Source of the DNA: Paramicrobacterium humi
Lineage (GTDB): Bacteria > Actinomycetota > Actinomycetes > Actinomycetales > Microbacteriaceae
Length of the DNA: 64,000 bases
NCBI RefSeq assembly: GCF_900105715.1
Contig: NZ_FNRY01000001.1
Span: 2,046,001-2,110,000, forward strand
Direction: 5' to 3'
Shown: positions 16,551 to 24,707 of the stretch, piece by piece
Layout of the letters: the number at the start of each line of letters is the position of its first letter
How positions within the stretch are numbered: the first letter of the stretch is position 1
The notes under the pieces: model-generated
What the model saw: the letters and a program-made list of their open reading frames with translations, nothing else
Database searches by the model: none
What the model was told of the DNA's origin: nothing
Made by a program: the position numbers and the translations under genes

Positions 16551-17638
16551 GCGTTCCTCCTTGCGGGAAGCGAATGGATGCCGCGGGCGGCGCCGCGCTT
16601 CTTCAAAGCCATGACGAACACGAGCACCCGCGCGACGGCGTTGTACAGCTCGGCGGGGATCTCCTGGCCGAGCTGGCACGCCGCGTGGATCGCGCGCGCG
16701 AGCGGAATGTCCTTGACCATCGGCACACCGCCCTCTTCCGCTTTCTCGCGGATGCGCGCGGCGATGACGCCGGTGCCCTTCGCGACGACGCGCGGCGCGG
16801 CCTTGCCCGGCTCGTACTTGAGCGCGACGGCCACGTGGGTGGGGTTGACGAGCACGACGTCGGCGCCGGAGACCGCGGCGATCATGCGATTGCGGCTCAT
16901 CGCGAGCTGCCGGGAGCGGCGCTGCTGCCGGATGAGCGGGTCGCCGTCGGAGTTCTTGTTCTCGTCCTTCAGTTCCTTCTTCGTCATGCGCGTGTGCTTG
17001 CGGTTGCGCTTCATGACGACGAAGAGGTCGACGACGGCGAGTCCGATGCCGACGGCGACCGCGACGCGCAGCATATTCGCGGTGCCGCCCGCAGCGGCAT
17101 CCAGGAGCTGGCTCACCGAGTGCGCGCCGCTCGCCGTGAGCACGGGCATGAGCCCCGAGATCACAAGCCACAGGGCCCCGCCGATCGCCGCGGTCTTGAG
17201 GATCGCCTTCGCGCCCTCCCACAGCGCGCGCATGCCGAACACGCGCTTGACGCCGGCGACGACGTTGAACTGCTCGAAGCGGCCCGTCATCTTCTTGAGG
17301 TGCACGCCGCCCTGCGCGACGGCGCCGATGAGGATAGCGACGGCGACGACCGCGAGCAGCGGGCCGAGAACGTCCTGCATCGAGGCGAGCCCGCTGCCGA
17401 GCGCCGCGAGCGCCTTCTGCGGGTCGGGGTCGCTCGCGATCGCGGTGACCGTGAGCATCTGCTCGGTGCCCGCCTGAGCGCCGGCCGCGATCGCGACGGG
17501 CAGCATGACGCCGGCCGCCGCGACCCCTACCCACGCGGTGAGATCCTGGCTTCGGGAGAGCTGACCCTTCTGACGGGCCTCGCGCAGCCGCTTCTCGGTC
17601 GCCTTCTCTGTGCGTTCTCCGCTGTCCGACTCGGCCAC
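16547..17638 (-). CDS. flhB: flagellar export switch protein FlhB
   Basis: Export-gate component that switches substrate class from rod/hook to filament after autocleavage. Length 363 aa (GTG start, overlapping the fliR stop by one base). It has four predicted transmembrane helices, a basic linker (KRNRKHTRMTKKELKDE), and the NPTH autocleavage motif in VLVNPTHVAVALKYEPG. Cleavage would fall between Asn and Pro. The start of the protein (SGERTEKATEKRLREARQKG) is typical of the family. Part of the fliP-Q-R-flhB-flhA run. Confidence 0.97.
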   Translation of the reverse strand: MAESDSGERTEKATEKRLREARQKGQLSRSQDLTAWVGVAAAGVMLPVAIAAGAQAGTEQMLTVTAIASDPDPQKALAALGSGLASMQDVLGPLLAVVAVAILIGAVAQGGVHLKKMTGRFEQFNVVAGVKRVFGMRALWEGAKAILKTAAIGGALWLVISGLMPVLTASGAHSVSQLLDAAAGGTANMLRVAVAVGIGLAVVDLFVVMKRNRKHTRMTKKELKDENKNSDGDPLIRQQRRSRQLAMSRNRMIAAVSGADVVLVNPTHVAVALKYEPGKAAPRVVAKGTGVIAARIREKAEEGGVPMVKDIPLARAIHAACQLGQEIPAELYNAVARVLVFVMALKKRGAARGIHSLPARRNA

Positions 17639-18396
17639 TACCGCACCCCCCTCAGCAGCTGGGACGCGTCGCCCGTGAGCGCGTTCACGACGCCGGGCAG
17701 GGCGAGGTAGACGCTCGTGACGAGCAGGAGCGTGATGATGATCTTGAGCGGAAAGCCCATCGCGAACGCGTTGAGCGCCGGGGCGACGCGCGTGATGAGG
17801 CCGAGCCCCGCGTCGGCGAGGAACAGCACGATCACGAGCGGGCCCGCGATCTGCACGGCCGAGAGGAACATCTGCCCGACGGCGCGCACCATCATCTCGG
17901 CGGGCGCCGCGAGGGCGAACACGCCGTCGACGGGGATGACGCGGAAGCTGCCCACGATGCCCGCGATGATGAGCTGGTAGCCGCCCGAGGCGAACAGCAG
18001 CGCGAGGGCCGTCATCTGGAAAAGCCGCGTGAACTGGGCGCCGTTCACCATGGCCTGCGGGTCGAACGCCTGCGCGAGCTGGAAGCCGCCGAACACGTCG
18101 ATGAGGTTTCCCGCGGCCTGCACGGCCGAGAAGCAGATGAGCACGAGGAAGCCGAGCAGCGCCCCCGTGACCACTTGCAGCACGAGGGAGCCGATGAACG
18201 CTCCCGTGTCGAGGTTCTGGTAGCCGGGTGCGACCGCCGATCCGACGGCGAGGGAGAGGCCGACGCCGAGCATCGCCTTCACGCGGGTGGGGATGCCGCC
18301 GTAGGAGAACGGCGGCGCGATCATGAGGAACGCGGTGATGCGCACGGCGGCCATCATCGTGGCCTCGAGCCAGGCGAAGTCGAGCGGAATGTTCAC
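17638..18396 (-). CDS. fliR: flagellar export protein FliR
   Basis: Integral membrane part of the FliPQR export channel (252 aa, GTG start). Six hydrophobic helices are visible, with the conserved segments LGFLVLICFSAVQAAGNLID, SAVQIAGPLVIVLFLADAGL and the end region MGFPLKIIITLLLV. It follows fliQ after one base and runs into flhB with a one-base overlap. Confidence 0.95.
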   Translation of the reverse strand: MNIPLDFAWLEATMMAAVRITAFLMIAPPFSYGGIPTRVKAMLGVGLSLAVGSAVAPGYQNLDTGAFIGSLVLQVVTGALLGFLVLICFSAVQAAGNLIDVFGGFQLAQAFDPQAMVNGAQFTRLFQMTALALLFASGGYQLIIAGIVGSFRVIPVDGVFALAAPAEMMVRAVGQMFLSAVQIAGPLVIVLFLADAGLGLITRVAPALNAFAMGFPLKIIITLLLVTSVYLALPGVVNALTGDASQLLRGVR

Positions 18397-18397
18397 G

Positions 18398-18673
18398 TCA
18401 GCCGCCCGCGAGCAGTTGGGGGATGCGGGAGAACAGCTCGTTCGTGAACGCGATCATCTCGGCGATCATCCAATTGCCGGCGACGACGAGCGCGATCGCG
18501 ACCGCGACGGCCTTCGGCACGAACGACAGCGTCACCTCCTGCACTTGCGTTATCGACTGCAGGAGCGAGATCGCGAACCCGACGACGAGCGCCGTGACGA
18601 GGATCGGCGCGCCGAGCTTCGCGGCGACGAGAAGGCCCTGCATGCCGATGTCGAGAACCGCTTCGGGACTCAT
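18398..18673 (-). CDS. fliQ: flagellar export protein FliQ
   Basis: A 91-residue, two-helix component of the export channel. The family signature is clear: LVAAKLGAPILVTALVVGF, then ISLLQSITQVQEVTLSFVPK. The ATG at 18673 overlaps the fliP stop (ATGA); the longer upstream frame is not used. Confidence 0.96.
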   Translation of the reverse strand: MSPEAVLDIGMQGLLVAAKLGAPILVTALVVGFAISLLQSITQVQEVTLSFVPKAVAVAIALVVAGNWMIAEMIAFTNELFSRIPQLLAGG

Positions 18674-19506
18674 CCGACACCTCCGTAGCTCTCCAGAAGC
18701 GACCGAATGATGAGCCCCCATCCGTCGACGAGGATGAACAGCAGGATCTTGAACGGCAGCGAGATCATCACGGGCGGCAGCATCATCATTCCCATCGACA
18801 TGAGCGCCGCGGCGACGACGAGGTCGATGATGAGGAACGGCACGAAGATGACGAAGCCGATGATGAACGCCGCCCGCAGCTCGGAGATCATGAACGCGGG
18901 GATGAGCGTGTAGAGCGGGACGCTCGCGGCATCCGTCGGGTTGGCCTGGTCGGCGGCACGCGTCATGAGCGCGAGGTCCTCCTGCCGCGTGTACGCCAGC
19001 ATCCAGTCCCGCAAGGGTCCCTGGCCGACGTCGACGGCCTGCCCGAACGTGATCGTTCCCTCGAGGTAGGGCTGCACGGCGATCGTGTTGATGTCGACGA
19101 GCACGGGCCACATGATGAACAGCGACAAGAACAGCGCGAGCCCCGCGAGCACCTGGTTCGGCGGGATCGACGGCAGCGAGAGCGCGTTGCGGCTCATCGC
19201 GAGCACGACGAAGATCTTCGTGAAGCTCGACATCATGAGCAGCAGCGCGGGCGCGACCGACAGCAGCGTGATGCCGATGAGCGTCACGATCGACGCGGAC
19301 GGGGTGCCGTTGACGCCGTTGATCTCCACCGTGACGCCCTCGCCGGGCGCGTCGGTCGGCGCGACGGGCGGGGTCGGGTCGAGCGGGTCCGCGTGCCCGA
19401 CGGTCGCGGTGACGGCGACGAGCACGCCGGCGAGCACGAGCCCCGCGGCGACGAGTGCGGCGAGGTGGGCGAGGCGGTGCTTCAGCGTGGGGGCTGTGCT
19501 GTTCAT
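18670..19506 (-). CDS. fliP: flagellar export protein FliP
   Basis: Core of the export channel, 278 aa. An N-terminal signal peptide (LAALVAAGLVLAGVLVAVTA) is followed by the mature protein with four transmembrane helices. Signatures: MMSSFTKIFVVLAMSRNALS, PPNQVLAGLALFLSLFIMWPV and the C-terminal FIIGFVIFVPFLIIDLVVAA with MSMGMMMLPPVMISLPFKI. The start at ATG 19506 overlaps the fliO stop. Confidence 0.96.
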   Translation of the reverse strand: MNSTAPTLKHRLAHLAALVAAGLVLAGVLVAVTATVGHADPLDPTPPVAPTDAPGEGVTVEINGVNGTPSASIVTLIGITLLSVAPALLLMMSSFTKIFVVLAMSRNALSLPSIPPNQVLAGLALFLSLFIMWPVLVDINTIAVQPYLEGTITFGQAVDVGQGPLRDWMLAYTRQEDLALMTRAADQANPTDAASVPLYTLIPAFMISELRAAFIIGFVIFVPFLIIDLVVAAALMSMGMMMLPPVMISLPFKILLFILVDGWGLIIRSLLESYGGVG

Positions 19507-19991
19507 CGGCCGTGCCGGATGACCTCGGCCGTCTGCCGCCAGGTCTCCGGCGACAGGATGGAGCCCGCGAGGGGCGAGCTCTTCGCGGCCCGCGCGTGGT
19601 TGCGGGGCCGGCGCAGCGGCTCGACGCTGTCCACGGGAACGGCCGTGTCGGTTCCGGATGCCGCGAGCACGCGGTCGAACTCGGTCACCGTGCCCTCGGC
19701 CTCCCGCTGTGCGCGAGGCTCGACGGCGGTCGGCCGCGGGCGCGCGGCGGCGCTCGAGTCGATGAGGGAGACGCCCTTCTCGGTGACGCCGAGCACGTAG
19801 CGGGTGTCGTCGACCTGCACGACGACGAGCTGCGCCTTCTGCCCGAGGCCCTGCCGGCCGAGCACCGTGATGGCCTCGCTCTTCTTCGCCCGGCCCCTGC
19901 CGCGGCTGAGCTTTCGCTGCAGATACCAGAGCACGCCGAGCACCGCCGCGAGCGACACGATCACGCGCAGGGTGAGCAGCAGCCCGTCCAT
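19503..19991 (-). CDS. fliO: flagellar biosynthesis protein FliO
   Basis: Single-pass membrane protein that helps assemble FliP (162 aa). One N-terminal helix (LLLTLRVIVSLAAVLGVLWYL) is followed by a basic stretch (RKLSRGRGRAKK) and the FliO domain (ITVLGRQGLGQKAQLVVVQVDDTRYVLGVTEKGVSLI). The tail is disordered. FliO sequences diverge widely, but the order fliN-fliO-fliP supports the call. The gap to fliN is 2 bases. Confidence 0.9.
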   Translation of the reverse strand: MDGLLLTLRVIVSLAAVLGVLWYLQRKLSRGRGRAKKSEAITVLGRQGLGQKAQLVVVQVDDTRYVLGVTEKGVSLIDSSAAARPRPTAVEPRAQREAEGTVTEFDRVLAASGTDTAVPVDSVEPLRRPRNHARAAKSSPLAGSILSPETWRQTAEVIRHGR

Positions 19992-19993
19992 GG

Positions 19994-20650
19994 TCAGCCT
20001 TCGGTGTTCTCGAGAATCCGCGTGATGCGCACGGCGTAGTCCTGGTCGACGACGACGACCTCGCCGTGCGCGATGAGTCGGCCGTTGAGCTTGATGTCGG
20101 CGGGGGCGCCGGCCGATCGGTCGAGCTCGACGATGCGGCCCGGCTCGAGGCCGAGCACGTCGCGCACGGCCATGCGCGTGTGCCCGATCTCGACGGTGAG
20201 GTCCATCTCGACGCCCGCGATGCGATGCAGGTTGCCGGGCGCCGCGCTCGCGCCGGCGGTGCGCGTGATGCGCACGGCGAGCCGGCCGATCGTGTTGCCG
20301 GCGGCATCCTGCAGGTCGAACGCCTGCGTCGCCGGGTCGGCGAACAGGCTCGCGGCGTCGCCGTGCGTCGCCTCGCCGAGCACTCCAGCGCCGAGCACGC
20401 TCACGGCGGCGTCGATAGCCTCGTGCAAGCGGTCGGCGAGCGGCGCGCCCGGCAGTCCGTCGATGAGCGCGGCGGCGTCGATGAGCTGCACGGCCAGGTC
20501 GGCGCTCGCGTCTCCCACGTACGAGACGAGCACGGCGTCGGCGGTGTCACCCGTGCCCGACGAGGCCCGCGCCGTCACGGGCGAGGCGGTGGGCAGGGTC
20601 GCGGCGAACGTCGCGGCGACGGCTGACTCTTGAGTGGTGGTGCTGATCAC
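19994..20650 (-). CDS. fliN: flagellar switch protein FliN with extended N-terminus
   Basis: C-ring protein contributing to torque switching and export (218 aa from GTG 20650, which overlaps the fliM stop). The C-terminal SpoA/FliN domain is clear: VEMDLTVEIGHTRMAVRDVL, LEPGRIVELDRSAGAPADI, KLNGRLIAHGEVVVVDQDY. About 130 residues precede it, including DADSADLAVQLIDAAALIDG-type helices, making this longer than classical FliN and similar in layout to Bacillus FliY (phosphatase-like plus FliN). No CheC active-site motif was recognised, so the function of the extension is unknown. Confidence 0.92.
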   Translation of the reverse strand: MISTTTQESAVAATFAATLPTASPVTARASSGTGDTADAVLVSYVGDASADLAVQLIDAAALIDGLPGAPLADRLHEAIDAAVSVLGAGVLGEATHGDAASLFADPATQAFDLQDAAGNTIGRLAVRITRTAGASAAPGNLHRIAGVEMDLTVEIGHTRMAVRDVLGLEPGRIVELDRSAGAPADIKLNGRLIAHGEVVVVDQDYAVRITRILENTEG

Positions 20651-21555
20651 GCGGACTCCTCGGAGGGGGTGGGGCCGGTCACGACGCACGCGAGGCGCGC
20701 GCCGGCCGTGCCGACGGCTGCGGTGGCGACGACGTGGTCGCCGGTGACGAGGTCGAGGGGACGGTCGTGCGCGTGGCGCAGCCGGATCACGTCGCCGACG
20801 GCGAGGTGCAGCACCTGCCGCGGCGTGACGGCGACGGGCGTGAGCCGCAGCGACAGCTCGACGGGCGTCTCGCCCACCTGGCGGCGCATGAGCTCGGGCG
20901 CGTTGTCGACGGGCGCCGTCGGGTTGACCGTCGTCAGCCGCGGCAGCACGAGCTCCGAGGCGATCATGACGCTCGCGGGCGACACGAGGTCGCCCACGCG
21001 GATCGCGAAGCGCGCGACGATGACGAGATCTCCGGATGCCGCGGCCTGCGCGAACTGCGAGTTGTACTGCATCGCCGACACCGTGATCCCGTCGGGAAGC
21101 AGCTCGCCGAACGAGTAGTCGAGGTCTTCGAGCGCGTCGGTCATGAGCCGCCGAACGAGCGCTTGCTCGATGGGCGTGAACGTCCGCTCATCGACGACGT
21201 CGACGGGGCGGCCGCCGAGCATCTGCACGATCCACGACAGCGCCGCCGAGAGCGGGAACTGCACGACGGCCTTGTGGTCGGTGCCCGGGAACGTGCAGAT
21301 CACCATCGCCGTCGTCGGGGGAAGCGAGGCCGCGTACTCGTCGTACGTCTGCATCGACAGCTGCTCGCTCGTGACGTGCGAACGCACCCGGATCTTCGCG
21401 GTCAGCTGCGTCGCCCACTGCCGGGCGAACGTCTCGAACGCCAGCTCGAGCACGCGAGAGTGCTCGCGCGCGAGCGTCGCGGGCCGGCCGAAGTCGTACA
21501 CTTCGACGGATGCCGCGGCGGGCGCGGCTGCGCCGCTGTGTTCCTGGACCGTCAC
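20647..21555 (-). CDS. fliM: flagellar motor switch protein FliM
   Basis: C-ring switch protein (302 aa). The middle domain shows HSRVLELAFETFARQWATQL, MVICTFPGTDHKAVVQFPLS and LSWIVQMLGG; the C-terminal SpoA domain ends in VLHLAVGDVIRLRHAHDRPL. The N-terminal CheY-binding LSQxEIDxLL motif is not evident: the protein starts TVQEHSGAAAP. That fits the absence of che genes in the window but does not prove loss of switching. The GTG start lies 8 bases after the -10 of a sigma-28-like site. Confidence 0.94.
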   Translation of the reverse strand: MTVQEHSGAAAPAAASVEVYDFGRPATLAREHSRVLELAFETFARQWATQLTAKIRVRSHVTSEQLSMQTYDEYAASLPPTTAMVICTFPGTDHKAVVQFPLSAALSWIVQMLGGRPVDVVDERTFTPIEQALVRRLMTDALEDLDYSFGELLPDGITVSAMQYNSQFAQAAASGDLVIVARFAIRVGDLVSPASVMIASELVLPRLTTVNPTAPVDNAPELMRRQVGETPVELSLRLTPVAVTPRQVLHLAVGDVIRLRHAHDRPLDLVTGDHVVATAAVGTAGARLACVVTGPTPSEESA

Positions 21556-21563
21556 GCCCGTGA

Positions 21564-21590
21564 CTATCGGACGGCGGGCACGCCAGGTAA
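21564..21590 (-). promoter_or_regulatory. sigma-28-like promoter before fliM
   Basis: On the minus strand: TTACCTGG-N11-TCCGATAG (-35 at 21583-21590, -10 at 21564-21571). It has the same spacing as the fliC and flgN sites. The predicted start falls at or next to the fliM GTG, so the transcript would be nearly leaderless. Confidence 0.5.
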
Positions 21591-21634
21591 GCCGTGCCGC
21601 TTCGGGTCGGCGGGCACGGCGGCTTGGGGAAGGG

Positions 21635-22447
21635 TCAGGATGCCGGGGCGGCTCCCGTGATCTGGGGGATGAGGTTGCGCACGTCCTCGCTCGCGCCGGA
21701 GAGCACGACGATGTCGACGCGTCGGTTGAGCGCGAGATCGGCGTCGGAGGTGCCCTTCGCGACCGGTCGCGTGGAGCCGTAGCCGACCGACTTCACGCGG
21801 CTGCCGGGCACCTTGCCCTGCTCGACGAGGTGGCGCAGCACTTCGGTCGCGCGACCCGACGAGAGCTCCCAGTTCGTGGGGAACGGCGCGACAGAGCGAC
21901 GGTAGTCGGCGTGCCCCTCGACGGACAGTTCGTTCGGCACGCTCTTCAGGATGCCGCCGAGCGTGTCGAGCACGGAGACGGCCTTCGCGCTCAGCACCGT
22001 GCTGTTGGTCGTGAAGAACGTCTCGCCTCCGACGAGGCGGATGTTGAGGCCGCGCGAGTCGATTGTGAACGTCACGGTGTCCTGCAGCCCCCGGTCGACG
22101 AGGGCGCCCTGCAGCCGGTCCCGCAGATCGGTGAGATCCTGCACCTCGGCCCGAGCGAGCACCGTGTTGGCGTCGGCGACGAAGCCCTCGCCGTCCTCGT
22201 GCACGAGCTCCTTCGGCACGATGACGCCCTGCGAGACGTCGGTGACGTCGCTCACCGTCTGCCCGAACCCTGTCGCGAGCGAGGAGCGCAGCGCATAGAA
22301 CTTCTCCTGGTCGACCGTCGACATGGCGAAGAGCACGATGAACATGCACATGAGCACGGTCACCATGTCGAGGTACGACGCCATCCAGCGCTCGTCCGGG
22401 TGCACGTCGTCGGCCGCGGGGACGCGGCGTTTCGGGCGCAGGCTCAT
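21635..22447 (-). CDS. motB: flagellar stator protein MotB
   Basis: Stator subunit that anchors the proton channel to peptidoglycan (270 aa). The single transmembrane helix contains the essential Asp in YLDMVTVLMCMFIVLFAMS. A C-terminal OmpA/MotB domain follows (LSVEGHADYR, NWELSSGRATEVLRHL, VGYGSTRPVAKG). It is separated by one base from motA. The ion specificity looks like the proton type but was not tested. Confidence 0.96.
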   Translation of the reverse strand: MSLRPKRRVPAADDVHPDERWMASYLDMVTVLMCMFIVLFAMSTVDQEKFYALRSSLATGFGQTVSDVTDVSQGVIVPKELVHEDGEGFVADANTVLARAEVQDLTDLRDRLQGALVDRGLQDTVTFTIDSRGLNIRLVGGETFFTTNSTVLSAKAVSVLDTLGGILKSVPNELSVEGHADYRRSVAPFPTNWELSSGRATEVLRHLVEQGKVPGSRVKSVGYGSTRPVAKGTSDADLALNRRVDIVVLSGASEDVRNLIPQITGAAPAS

Positions 22448-22448
22448 G

Positions 22449-23255
22449 TCACGCCGCCTGTCGTGCGGGAGCTTCGCGCTCGGCCGACTTGCCCTTCTTC
22501 GCCGAAGCGGGCTTCTCGGCGACGAGGGCGCGCAGGCGCTCGCCGACGAGGCGCGGCTGGCTGCCGGCTTGCACGGCGAGCAGGCCCTCCATCTGCACGG
22601 TCATGCGCTCGATGTCGAGCTCGCCGAGGCGCGCGAGGCGCGTGCCGATCGGCAGCCAGATGAAGTTCGCCGACAGTAGGCCCCACAGCGTCGCGACGAA
22701 CGCCGTAGCGATCATGGGGCCGAGCTTCTCGGGGCTCGAGAGCTGCTCGAGCACGTGCGTGAGCGAGACGACGGTTCCGATGATTCCGATCGTGGGGGCG
22801 AAGCCGCCCATCATCGAGTAGAAGCGGGACGCGGTGCGGTTGCGGCCAGCTGTCGTGGCGATCTCGTCTTCGAGCAGGATGCGCAGCTCCTCGGCATCCG
22901 TCCCGTCCGCGATGTTCTGCAGCGCGCTCTTGACGAACGGGTCACTCGCCTCGGCGGCGTCCTGCTCGAGCGAGAGCAGTCCCTCGCGGCGGGCCTTCTC
23001 GGCGTAGCCCACGACGGACTCGATCGTGGAGTTCAGCGATGCGGACTTGCCGCGGAACGCCTTGGGCAGCGCCTTCGCGGCGAGGACGGCGTCCTTGATC
23101 GTGGCGCTCGCGATGCCGACCGCGATGGTGGCTCCGAACACGAGAACCATGGGCGCGGGAAGCAGAAGCGCCGAGACGTGGGCGCCCTCGAGCGTGATCA
23201 TCGCGAGGAGCGAGCCGAACGCGATGACCAGGCCGATGATGAATGCGGGATCCAT
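22449..23255 (-). CDS. motA: flagellar stator protein MotA
   Basis: Four-helix stator subunit (268 aa from ATG 23255, overlapping the flbD stop as TAATG). The conserved core is present: HVSALLLPAPMVLVFGATIA, GFAPTIGIIGTVVSLTHVLE with the channel Pro, and TAFVATLWGLLSANFIWLPI. The cytosolic loop has the charged residues that contact FliG. The C-terminus ends in a basic, disordered tail. The longer upstream open frame is a shadow of flbD. Confidence 0.96.
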   Translation of the reverse strand: MDPAFIIGLVIAFGSLLAMITLEGAHVSALLLPAPMVLVFGATIAVGIASATIKDAVLAAKALPKAFRGKSASLNSTIESVVGYAEKARREGLLSLEQDAAEASDPFVKSALQNIADGTDAEELRILLEDEIATTAGRNRTASRFYSMMGGFAPTIGIIGTVVSLTHVLEQLSSPEKLGPMIATAFVATLWGLLSANFIWLPIGTRLARLGELDIERMTVQMEGLLAVQAGSQPRLVGERLRALVAEKPASAKKGKSAEREAPARQAA

Positions 23256-23527
23256 TACTCGCCGCCTTCCACGGCTGGCTCGTCGAGCGGTGGGACGAGG
23301 CCGAGGGTGGCCGGACGCGCCGGAGACTCCGGATACGCGGTCGCTGCGGCGAGGACGCGGGCACGGAACGCGGTGATCTGGGCGATGACATCGGCCATGG
23401 TCTCGGTCACCACGTACTTGGCGCCGTCCACCATGATCAGCGTGGTGTCGGGTGACGCGTGAATCCGCTCGATCAAGTCGGGATTCACCGCGAATTGGCT
23501 GCCGTTCAGCCGAGTGACAACAATCAT
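23255..23527 (-). CDS. flbD: FlbD-family flagellar protein
   Basis: Small protein (90 aa) of the FlbD family, found beside motA in many Gram-positive and actinobacterial flagellar clusters; its molecular role is poorly known. The start IVVTRLNGSQFAVNPDLIER and the segment TLIMVDGAKYVVTETM are diagnostic. I chose ATG 23527 because AAGGA lies 8 bases upstream and family members begin here; ATG 23536 is also in frame. First gene of the flbD-motA-motB unit, with a sigma-28-like site about 50 bases upstream. Confidence 0.9.
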   Translation of the reverse strand: MIVVTRLNGSQFAVNPDLIERIHASPDTTLIMVDGAKYVVTETMADVIAQITAFRARVLAAATAYPESPARPATLGLVPPLDEPAVEGGE

Positions 23528-23579
23528 CCGGTCCATCCTTGGAAGTGCATTCGGGCCCGTCCTGGGCCGTCACACGTCA

Positions 23580-23606
23580 CTGTCGGCGTTCGTGGCGTGT
23601 CGGTAA
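23580..23606 (-). promoter_or_regulatory. sigma-28-like promoter before flbD-motAB
   Basis: On the minus strand: TTACCGAC-N11-GCCGACAG (-35 at 23599-23606, -10 at 23580-23587). The -10 has one mismatch to GCCGATAG. The spacing equals the other flagellar sites, and the -35 resembles the fliM one. Confidence 0.45.
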
Positions 23607-23689
23607 GTCGGGGGACGTCGAAAACGCGGTATGGGGTCGCGGATGCTGCGAGCTGCGGGCAAATCGTGGCGCGTCAGCCGGCGTGGGCT

Positions 23690-23695
23690 TACACT
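23690..23695 (+). promoter_or_regulatory. -10 element of a leaderless transcript (hydrolase)
   Basis: TACACT lies 7 bases before the hydrolase ATG (23703), with no Shine-Dalgarno between. This fits the leaderless pattern seen at several single genes of the window. Confidence 0.45.
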
Positions 23696-23702
23696 CCCCG
23701 GT

Positions 23703-24470
23703 ATGAAGGATGCGGCGGGTATCCGATTCGTGGAGCACGGCGTCGGACGCCCTGTGATCGTGCTGCACGGCGCGGGCGTCGATCACCGTGAGACGGAGGC
23801 GTGCTTCGAGGCCGCTTTCGCGGACAGCACCGGGTGGCGGCGCATCTATCCGGATCTTCCAGGCATGGGCCGGACGCCGGCGCCGGCGGAGCTGGAGAGT
23901 GCCGAGGGCGTGGTGGAGCTGCTGCGCGAGTTCGCTCGCACCGTGAGTGGCAATGTGCCGTATCTTCTCGTCGGTCACTCAGCCGGCGCGTACTTCGCGC
24001 GCGCGATGGCCGCGAGAGAGGGCTCGCGGATCGCGGGTCTCGCGCTCGTGTGCCCGCTGCTGACTGATATGCGCGAGGTGCCGGATCATCGTGCGGTCGT
24101 TGGCGGCGGAGATATCGGTGACGAGGGCTTTCGAAGCTACTTCGTGATTCAGACTCCCGAGATGCTTGACCGGTACGAGCGTTACGTCGCGCCCGCTGCC
24201 GCGCTCGTCGACGGCGAAGCGCTTGAGCGAATCGGCGAGCGGTGGGAGATCGCCGACACGGATGGCCCGACATTTGCGGGACCGACGCTCGTGGTCGCCG
24301 GCCGGCTCGACTCGACCGTCGGGTACGCGGCGGCCGTCGACCTCGTGAATGTCTATCCGCATGCGAGTGTCGCCGTCATCGATGACGCTGGGCATGCTCT
24401 GCCGCACGAGCAGCCGGAATTGCTTCACGCTCTCGTGGCCGAGTGGCTTGCGCGCGGCGAACGTGCTTGA
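23703..24470 (+). CDS. alpha/beta hydrolase
   Basis: Soluble hydrolase, 255 aa, with an intact triad: nucleophile Ser in VGHSAGAYFARAM, acid Asp in VVAGRLDSTVGY and His in DDAGHALPHEQPELL. The oxyanion-hole segment is VLHGAGVDH. The start is ATG 23703 after a -10 element; an upstream in-frame ATG at 23631 lacks support. The substrate is unknown. It lies on the opposite strand inside the flagellar cluster, between flbD and the DUF222-HNH gene, so it is probably part of the same insertion. Confidence 0.85.
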   Translation: MKDAAGIRFVEHGVGRPVIVLHGAGVDHRETEACFEAAFADSTGWRRIYPDLPGMGRTPAPAELESAEGVVELLREFARTVSGNVPYLLVGHSAGAYFARAMAAREGSRIAGLALVCPLLTDMREVPDHRAVVGGGDIGDEGFRSYFVIQTPEMLDRYERYVAPAAALVDGEALERIGERWEIADTDGPTFAGPTLVVAGRLDSTVGYAAAVDLVNVYPHASVAVIDDAGHALPHEQPELLHALVAEWLARGERA

Positions 24471-24707
24471 CGATGCGTGGAGCCGTCTGTTTCTGACGGG
24501 TCCGGGGGCTTCGGCTCTTTCGATCGCTTTCTCGGTCGTGGCGCTTCTTGGGTGGGCTGTTTTTGTGCGCGCTTAACGCCACTATGGTGTCGGGTTCGTG
24601 CTTTGACGAAGCCGGTTGCCGATCGCCGTGTGGCTGCGATGGTTCAGGTCACCGCAGTCGGGCGTCGGTGCGCTTGATTGATGGGCGCCTGCCCGCGATC
24701 GTTGGCT

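Noticed and set aside
15066-17477. An 803-codon plus-strand open frame opposite flhA/flhB
   Set aside because: Composition is Arg/Asp/His-rich as expected of an antisense shadow, and it has no RBS or domain. flhA and flhB explain the region.
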